Assembly: GCA_902619745.1 (NCBI GenBank)
Contig: CACNFL010000011.1
Span: 1-39,868, forward strand
DNA from: an uncultured Pelagibacteraceae bacterium
Lineage (GTDB): Bacteria > Pseudomonadota > Alphaproteobacteria > Pelagibacterales > Pelagibacteraceae
Direction of reading: 5' to 3'
DNA length: 39,868 nt
Shown: positions 34,266 through 39,868 of the stretch, one piece after another
How positions within the stretch are numbered: position 1 is the first letter of the stretch
How the letters are laid out: every line of letters starts with the position of its first letter
Program-made: the position numbers and the translations under genes
The notes under the pieces: generated by a model
Told to the model about the DNA's origin: nothing
Seen by the model: the letters and a program-made list of their open reading frames with translations, nothing else
The model's database searches: none

Positions 34266-37034
34266 TTAACTAACTTCAGCTTGATTCTCTTTTGGTTTAA
34301 CTTCTGTTTTAAATTGATTAGAGATTTTTTGTACTTCAACAGAAGATACTTTGTATTCAGCACACATTGTTTCTTCATCTTTACCATGACCTGTAACCAT
34401 ATTAACCATATGCTCCGGGAAATGGAACGTAGTAAACACAATTCCCTCTTTAACTTTATCTGTAACTTCAACTTTAAGTGCAACCTCACCTCTACCTGAA
34501 TAAAGTCTTCCGATATCACCAGTATTTAGATCTCTATGAGCCGCATCTTTAGGATGAATTAATAAAACATCTTCATCAACAATATTTATATTTTTTGTTC
34601 TTCTAGTCATTGTTGCTGCGTTGTAATGTTGCAAAACTCTACTTGTTGTTAAAATCAAAGGATAGTCTTTTTGATTAGCTTCTATTTCTGATGATTCTTT
34701 CCAATCAAAGTTTTTTAGTCTGCCTTTACCTAATTTAAATGTTTCTGTATGTAAAATTTTTGTATCAGTTCCATCTTCTTGAACTGGCCATTGTAATCCA
34801 AATTTTCCAAGTCTCTCTCTAGTAACTCCCTTAAAGAAAGGAACGATATCAGCAATTTCTGATAGAACTTGATCTGCATCATAAGTTGGCTGATCAAAAC
34901 CTAATTTCTGCATCATCTCAGTTACAATTAATCCATCAGGTTTAGTGCCTGGTAGAGGAGGTACAGCTCTGTTCACTCTTTGAATTCTTCGCTCAGTATT
35001 TGTAAACGTCCCATCTTTTTCTAAGAAAGTTGTACCTGGCAGAACAACAGTTGCTAATTTTGCTGTTTCACTCATAAATATTTCTTGAACAACTAAAAGT
35101 TCTAAAGAATTCATAGCTTCAATTACATGTGCGCTATTAGGATCTGTTTGAACAATATCTTCACCTATAATCCATAAACCTTTTAATTCCTTGTTTATTG
35201 CAGCTTCAAACATTTGAGGAATTTTTAATCCTGGTATAGTTGGGTGAGTTACTCCATATTTTTGGGTGTAGAATTCTTGATGCTTTTCATCAGCTACAGG
35301 AAAATATCCAGCACCTTGGTGTGGTTGACATCCCATATCTGCTGCACCTTGAACATTGTTTTGACCTCTTAGAGGATTAACCCCGACACCTTTTCGTCCA
35401 ATGTTTCCAGTAATCATTGCTAGATCTGCAATTAACATTACAGTTTTAGATCCTTGTTCGTGTTCAGTAACTCCTAAACCATGGAACTCCATTGAATTTC
35501 TTGCAGTAGCATATGCAATTGCTGCTTCTTTAACTAATTGTTTATCTACACCAGCTACTTTTGCTAAATGATCAACATCTTGTCTTTCAATTTCTTTTAA
35601 GAAATTATCAAAACCTTCAGTTCTATCTCTAATAAAATCTGCATTATAAAGTTTTGATTTAATAATAAAGTGTAACATCATGTTTAGAACTGCAACGTTA
35701 GTTCCTGGTCTTAGTTTAATATGATAATCAGCAAGTTTTGCTAGTTCAGTTGTAACTGGATCAAGTACAATTAATTTTTTACCTTTCATGACTTGCTGTT
35801 TTATTTTTGCACCTGTTACAGGATGAGCATTAGTTGGATTAGCTCCAATTACCAAAAATAAATCCGCATGATAAATATCTTCTGTAGAGTTAGTTGCTGC
35901 CCCAGTCCCAAAAGTTTGTTGCATTCCCCAAGCTGTTGGTGAATGACAAATTCTTGCACAACAATCTACACTGTTAGTTCCCACAGCCGCTCTAATCATT
36001 TTTTGAAAAACATAATTTTCTTCATTCGTACATCTTGCTGAAGAAATTCCAGCAAAGGCATCTGGACCATTATCTTTTGTAATTCTGTTCATTTCTTTTT
36101 TAATGAATTCATAAGCTTCATCCCACGAAGCTTCTTCAAACTTTCCATTTCTTTTAATTAAAGGTGTTTTTAATCTGTCCGGATGATCATAAAAACTAAA
36201 TGCATATCTTCCTTTAATACATGTATGACCAGCATTTACCTCTGTTTGTTTTGGAGTATCTATTGCAACAACTTTATCATCTTTTATTGATGCTTCTAAA
36301 TTACATCCAACACCACAGTATGAACAAGTTGTTCTAACTTTTTTATCTACAGCTGCAGATTTAGATTGAAAAACATCTGAAATAGCATCCGTTGGACACG
36401 TATGTGCACATGCTCCACAAGATACACATGAACTATCTCCAAACATCATATCATTGTCAGTTGTTATTCTAGATTCAAAACCTCTTCCACTCATTGTTAG
36501 TACAAATGAACCTTGAATTTCATCACAAGCTCTGACACATCTTCCACAATTAATACAGTTGTCTAAGTTCATTCTCATGTAATCATGAGAAGTATCTCTT
36601 GGTATACCTTTGTGCTGTTTAGGACTGTTGTATCTGTGATCAGCAACTCCTAGATCGTTTGCTACTGTTTGTAATTCACAATTATTATTTACCTCACAAG
36701 TATCACATTCCATTGGATGGTCTGTTAAAACTAATTCAACAATATTTTTTCTTAGACTTGTTAAAGCTTCATTTGAAGTAAAGATATGTTGGTTTTCAGC
36801 AACTGGAGTATGACAAGATGCGACCACTCTTGTTGGACCATCTTTTTCTAAAGCAACTTCCACAGAGCAAACTCTGCAAGCACCATAAGGGGCTAGGTTT
36901 GGATCATCACATAAGGTAGGTACTTTTTTTTCACCTACATAGCTTTTTACAAATTTTAAAATAGATGTGTGTTTAGGACCAATTTCGTATGGTTTTCCAT
37001 CAATATAAGCAATTTTTCTTTTTTCTGAGCTCAT
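34266..37034 (-). CDS. fdsA: NAD-dependent formate dehydrogenase, molybdopterin catalytic (alpha) subunit
   Basis: 922 residues, the size of FdsA-type subunits. It oxidises formate to CO2 and passes electrons to the beta subunit and NAD+. Domains in order: N-terminal [2Fe-2S] ferredoxin (LCDDPNLAPYGACRVC), a His/Cys-ligated cluster (CHTPVAENQH and HPMECDTCEVNNNC), two [4Fe-4S] sites (CINCGRCVRACDE and CVSCGACAHTCPTDA), the proximal cluster (CSYCGVGCNLEA), then the bis-MGD domain. The catalytic residue is Cys363 next to His364 (ARICHSPT), a cysteine and not selenocysteine. The C-terminal cofactor domain ends with a Lys/Glu-rich tail. Its start overlaps the fdsB stop by 1 base. Confidence 0.95.
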   Translation of the reverse strand: MSSEKRKIAYIDGKPYEIGPKHTSILKFVKSYVGEKKVPTLCDDPNLAPYGACRVCSVEVALEKDGPTRVVASCHTPVAENQHIFTSNEALTSLRKNIVELVLTDHPMECDTCEVNNNCELQTVANDLGVADHRYNSPKQHKGIPRDTSHDYMRMNLDNCINCGRCVRACDEIQGSFVLTMSGRGFESRITTDNDMMFGDSSCVSCGACAHTCPTDAISDVFQSKSAAVDKKVRTTCSYCGVGCNLEASIKDDKVVAIDTPKQTEVNAGHTCIKGRYAFSFYDHPDRLKTPLIKRNGKFEEASWDEAYEFIKKEMNRITKDNGPDAFAGISSARCTNEENYVFQKMIRAAVGTNSVDCCARICHSPTAWGMQQTFGTGAATNSTEDIYHADLFLVIGANPTNAHPVTGAKIKQQVMKGKKLIVLDPVTTELAKLADYHIKLRPGTNVAVLNMMLHFIIKSKLYNADFIRDRTEGFDNFLKEIERQDVDHLAKVAGVDKQLVKEAAIAYATARNSMEFHGLGVTEHEQGSKTVMLIADLAMITGNIGRKGVGVNPLRGQNNVQGAADMGCQPHQGAGYFPVADEKHQEFYTQKYGVTHPTIPGLKIPQMFEAAINKELKGLWIIGEDIVQTDPNSAHVIEAMNSLELLVVQEIFMSETAKLATVVLPGTTFLEKDGTFTNTERRIQRVNRAVPPLPGTKPDGLIVTEMMQKLGFDQPTYDADQVLSEIADIVPFFKGVTRERLGKFGLQWPVQEDGTDTKILHTETFKLGKGRLKNFDWKESSEIEANQKDYPLILTTSRVLQHYNAATMTRRTKNINIVDEDVLLIHPKDAAHRDLNTGDIGRLYSGRGEVALKVEVTDKVKEGIVFTTFHFPEHMVNMVTGHGKDEETMCAEYKVSSVEVQKISNQFKTEVKPKENQAEVS

Positions 37035-38689
37035 TAATTATCTTTCATCATATCATTTTTCATTTCATCACCAAAGTATTTTAGAATGTTCTGAATTGGA
37101 GTTGGGATTGCTCCACAAAGAGCACATAAGCATCCTTTTTGCATGGTAACCAACAATTCTTCTAGTAATTTTAATGGAATTTTAGCTGTTTTCTTCTTAG
37201 CTTGATCAAACATCTCCTTACCTCTGTAAGATCCAAGTCTTCCTGGGAAACATTTCCCGCATGATTCTTCTGCTGAGAATTCAAACAAGTGATGAATGTA
37301 TTCAGCCATTGGAAAATCTTTTGGAATACTAACTACACTTGCGTGACCTAACATAAAACCTTTTGCTGTGAACTCTTGAAAATCTAAATTTAAATTTTCT
37401 ATTTCACTTAAAGGAACAACCCCACCTAATGGGCCTCCTATTTGAAAAGCTTTAACAGGTTCTTTGTATCCACCACCAATTTCATTAAATATTTTTTTCA
37501 TTGGTGTACCCATATCAATTTCATAAACACCTGGGTTGTTAAAGAAACTATCTAAACAAACTAATTTTGTTCCAGCTGATTTTTTATTTCCAACTGAAGA
37601 AAATTTTTCTGATCCATTTAATAAAATTCCAGTTGCAGCAGCTAATGTTTCAACATTATTAACTACAGTTGGTTTTTTATATAAACCTTCTGTTACAGGA
37701 AACGGAGGTCTAACATCAACTTCTGCTCTTCTTCCTTCAATAGATGCAATCAAAGCTGTTTCTTCTCCACAAATATAAGCACCTTGACCAATACAAATTC
37801 CAAGATCAAAAGAAAAATCAGTTCCTAAAATATTTTCACCTAGTAAATTTAATTTTTTAAGTTCATTGATGCAGCCATTAATTGCTTCAATAGATTTAGG
37901 ATATTCACCTCTAATGTATAATACTCCTTCATTACTTCCTATCACATAACCACAAATTAACATTCCAAAAATAACTTTTAAAGGTTGGTCCTCTAATAAA
38001 TATCTATCTGAGAAAGCACCAGAGTCGCCCTCATCTGCATTGCAGATAACATATTTTTTATCTCCTCTTGCTTTACTACAGAAATCCCATTTCATTCCTG
38101 TTGGAAAACCTGCACCACCTCTTCCTGTTAAATTTGAGTCTAATAATGATTTTATTATTTCTTTTTTATCTGTTTTTAAAAATTTGCTTAATTGATTTTT
38201 GAATTGATCTGTTGAGGATAACTTGTCATCCATTAAAAAACTTGTTGTAGCAAAACTTTTTGAGAAAAATTTTTCTTGTTTAATTTCTTCACCCTTAATT
38301 ATTTGGTCAATTTTATCTATATCTTTACCAGCGTAATTTTCTCCATCATAGTGAAATGCATGGTTTTCATAACAATGACCTAAGCAGAACATTTCTCCAA
38401 CTTTGTCATCACCTAGTTTTTCTTTTAGTTTATCTTTTAATTTGTCTTGAGTACCCGCACACATGCATGCACTACCGTTACAAACAAAAGCTTTCTTTTC
38501 TCTATGAGAGGGTCTTAAAAATTCATAAAAGGATTCTGCACCATGGAGAGTTGAAACGCCTAGGTTATGTTTTTTGGCAATTTCTTTTATATCTTGTGGA
38601 TTATCGCTTAAGGTATTTTCTGAGATTTGCTTAAATAGGTTATCTTTTAAGCCTATTCTGCCTGATAAATTACTTATATTTTTTGACAC
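37034..38689 (-). CDS. fdsB: Formate dehydrogenase beta subunit, NuoE-like plus NuoF-like fusion
   Basis: 551 residues. The N-terminal thioredoxin-like [2Fe-2S] domain has ligands Cys70, Cys75, Cys102 and Cys106, related to NuoE. The NuoF-like part has the FMN/NADH site GRGGAGFPTGMKWDFCSKAR and CNADEGDSGAFSDRY, then GAYICGEETALI. The C-terminal [4Fe-4S] motif is ESCGKCFPGRLG with CLCALCG later. It transfers electrons from the catalytic subunit to NAD+. No separate FdsG-like (NuoE) subunit is seen in the window, so the fused domain may stand alone. It lies 18 bases after fdhD and overlaps fdsA. Confidence 0.94.
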   Translation of the reverse strand: MSKNISNLSGRIGLKDNLFKQISENTLSDNPQDIKEIAKKHNLGVSTLHGAESFYEFLRPSHREKKAFVCNGSACMCAGTQDKLKDKLKEKLGDDKVGEMFCLGHCYENHAFHYDGENYAGKDIDKIDQIIKGEEIKQEKFFSKSFATTSFLMDDKLSSTDQFKNQLSKFLKTDKKEIIKSLLDSNLTGRGGAGFPTGMKWDFCSKARGDKKYVICNADEGDSGAFSDRYLLEDQPLKVIFGMLICGYVIGSNEGVLYIRGEYPKSIEAINGCINELKKLNLLGENILGTDFSFDLGICIGQGAYICGEETALIASIEGRRAEVDVRPPFPVTEGLYKKPTVVNNVETLAAATGILLNGSEKFSSVGNKKSAGTKLVCLDSFFNNPGVYEIDMGTPMKKIFNEIGGGYKEPVKAFQIGGPLGGVVPLSEIENLNLDFQEFTAKGFMLGHASVVSIPKDFPMAEYIHHLFEFSAEESCGKCFPGRLGSYRGKEMFDQAKKKTAKIPLKLLEELLVTMQKGCLCALCGAIPTPIQNILKYFGDEMKNDMMKDN

Positions 38690-38707
38690 AAATACCCTTT
38701 TCTTAAT

Positions 38708-39547
38708 TTAGCCCACAATAACTTTTTTGTTATTTGTGTAAATATTAAAACTGTCCCTCTTTACGAAACCAACAAGGGTAATGTCAAATTTATTCGCTAA
38801 ATCAATGGCAAGACTAGTTGGCGCACCAACGCCAATCATTATACCTATATCCGTCATCAAAACTTTTTGAACCAATTCAAAATTAAGTCTGCCTGAGCAT
38901 GTTATAAATTGGTTTTTAGGATCAATTTGATTGTTCTTTAATGCACAACCAATAAGTTTATCTAGAGCATTATGTCTTCCCACATCCTCTCTAACAGCAA
39001 CCAATTCTCCATTACTATTAAAAAGACCACTTGCATGAATTCCACCTGTTTTACTGAATTCTGATTGGCCTTCTCTCAATGTATCTGGTGATTTAACAAT
39101 TACCTCTTTCTTGATTTTGGGCTCTGATGGATTTGTTTTATTTTTTTTAATTATTTCTAGAGCATCAAGTGAAGATTTTCCACATACACCACAGGATGAA
39201 TTAGTTAAAAAGTCTCTTTTTATTTTTGAAATATTTATATTTTTAGAATTATTTAAAGTTGCTAATATTTTATTTTGAATATTGTATTGACCAACTTTAT
39301 CTCCATAACTTTCTATTGAATCAATATCACTAATATTTGTTATAATTTGTTCATTATATAAAAATCCTCTTACAAGATCCTCATCATCACCAGGAGTTCT
39401 CATTGTAATAGATAAACTTTGATTTATCCATTTATCAGTTTCTTTATACTTTAATGAAATCTCCAATGGTTCTTCAATTGAAATTAAATCATCTATATTT
39501 TCAAATTTGTTAGATGAATATTTTAAAACTTTGTATTTAGAATTCAT
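38708..39547 (-). CDS. fdhD: Formate dehydrogenase accessory sulfurtransferase
   Basis: 279 residues. FdhD carries sulfur to the molybdenum cofactor before it is inserted into formate dehydrogenase. The sulfur-handling pair is Cys119 and Cys122 (SSCGVCGKSSLDAL). Other family blocks are MRTPGDDEDLVRGFLYNEQI near residue 49, SKTGGIHASGLFNSNGELVA, VREDVGRHNALDKLIG, and the C-terminal IGVGAPTSLAIDLA. It is encoded just upstream of its client subunits in the same transcript. Confidence 0.97.
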   Translation of the reverse strand: MNSKYKVLKYSSNKFENIDDLISIEEPLEISLKYKETDKWINQSLSITMRTPGDDEDLVRGFLYNEQIITNISDIDSIESYGDKVGQYNIQNKILATLNNSKNINISKIKRDFLTNSSCGVCGKSSLDALEIIKKNKTNPSEPKIKKEVIVKSPDTLREGQSEFSKTGGIHASGLFNSNGELVAVREDVGRHNALDKLIGCALKNNQIDPKNQFITCSGRLNFELVQKVLMTDIGIMIGVGAPTSLAIDLANKFDITLVGFVKRDSFNIYTNNKKVIVG

Positions 39548-39551
39548 TAAA

Positions 39552-39868
39552 TTATTTTAGAGGATAGTTTTTTTTTAATAAATATTTGTTAATTATAATT
39601 GCTAATAACAATATAATTATACAACCAAAAATTATTGGATTAATTAAATAATCATAAGAGGCACTCCCAATAATAACTATGATTGGATTTCCACCAGCAG
39701 GTGGGTGAACAATATTAAATACAATCATTAAAAAAACTCCAGCTCCAACAGCAATTGCAATACTGATATAAATAGGGAGCTGAATATAGTTCACAAAAAT
39801 TACTCCTACTAAAGCGGTTACCAAATGTCCAAAAAAAACATTCTTTGGTTGTGCAAATGGGCTTTCAG
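39552..39868 (-). CDS. HPP family integral membrane protein (partial, N-terminus beyond window)
   Basis: The frame stays open to the window edge. The last 104 residues or so are visible, including SPFAQPKNVFFGHLVTALVG, read from the edge through position 39824. The family motif HPPAGGNPIIVIIG follows, and then membrane helices. HPP proteins have four to five membrane helices; plant plastid members transport nitrite, and most bacterial members are uncharacterised. The stop is 4 bases before the fdhD start, so it is probably the upstream gene of the formate dehydrogenase transcript. Transport of formate, a small anion like nitrite, is a possible role but is inference only. Confidence 0.85.
   Translation of the reverse strand, partial: ESPFAQPKNVFFGHLVTALVGVIFVNYIQLPIYISIAIAVGAGVFLMIVFNIVHPPAGGNPIIVIIGSASYDYLINPIIFGCIIILLLAIIINKYLLKKNYPLK

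Noticed and set aside
34262..34519. 85-codon frame overlapping the 3' end of fdsA in another frame
   Set aside because: It is a Lys/Leu-rich shadow of the fdsA tail and has no ribosome site.
1..39868. Search by eye for tRNA, rRNA, insertion sequences, phage genes and attachment sites
   Set aside because: No transposase, integrase, phage structural gene, cloverleaf or rRNA-like stretch was recognised, and gaps between genes are too short for most of these. A tRNAscan or Rfam search would be needed to exclude small RNAs.

Overview
This 39.9 kb window is very AT-rich and densely packed. Most neighbouring genes overlap by 1-11 bases or sit a few bases apart, and no stretch over 300 bases lacks a gene. 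Gene content points to a streamlined marine alphaproteobacterium of the SAR11 (Pelagibacterales) type. The evidence is a TRAP transporter, a glycine cleavage operon under a tandem glycine riboswitch, an NAD-linked molybdenum formate dehydrogenase, 5-oxoprolinase genes, TspO, and short operons of housekeeping genes. This assignment is inferred from content and composition; no rRNA gene is present to confirm it.

Layout. (1) 1-2882: an ECF sigma factor and its membrane anti-sigma factor (minus strand) face a secreted, repeat-rich coiled-coil protein with a calcium-loop tail. A small surface-antigen-like exported protein follows. The divergent promoter region is an exact dyad. (2) 2917-6789: alaS and icd, convergent and overlapping. 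(3) 6866-14175: a plus-strand run of psd, pssA, a glycosyltransferase-like gene, rlmE, guaB (lacking CBS domains), a TPR protein, guaA, gloA and panB; then a TerC-family gene on the minus strand. (4) 14899-21474: TRAP transporter dctPQM, a periplasmic TPR protein, pxpA (minus), and pxpB, pxpC and a DMT exporter/importer (plus). Together these could import and hydrolyse 5-oxoproline. (5) 21477-26021: promoter, tandem glycine riboswitch and gcvT-gcvH-gcvP. (6) 26028-31017: a lipid-modification cluster (FAD enzyme, DUF1365, CFA-synthase-like methyltransferase, DUF3833 lipoprotein, SDR, TspO), then a DAO-family FAD oxidoreductase and an unknown anchored protein. (7) 32815-39868 (minus): an HPP-family membrane protein (cut by the window edge), fdhD, fdsB, fdsA and selO.

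Several parts share one-carbon metabolism. Glycine cleavage yields methylene-tetrahydrofolate, CO2, ammonia and NADH, formate dehydrogenase oxidises formate to CO2 with NADH, and the DAO-family enzyme could feed methyl groups in. The most interesting signals are regulatory: a mirror-symmetric divergent ECF promoter (1008-1063); a 12-base perfect complement that can bury the gcvT start codon in the glycine riboswitch leader (21583-21594 with 21659-21670); and an intrinsic terminator hairpin lying inside the signal-peptide codons of the gene at 2451-2882. The CFA-like enzyme also lacks a histidine expected at the bicarbonate site, which suggests the lipid cluster makes something other than cyclopropane fatty acids.
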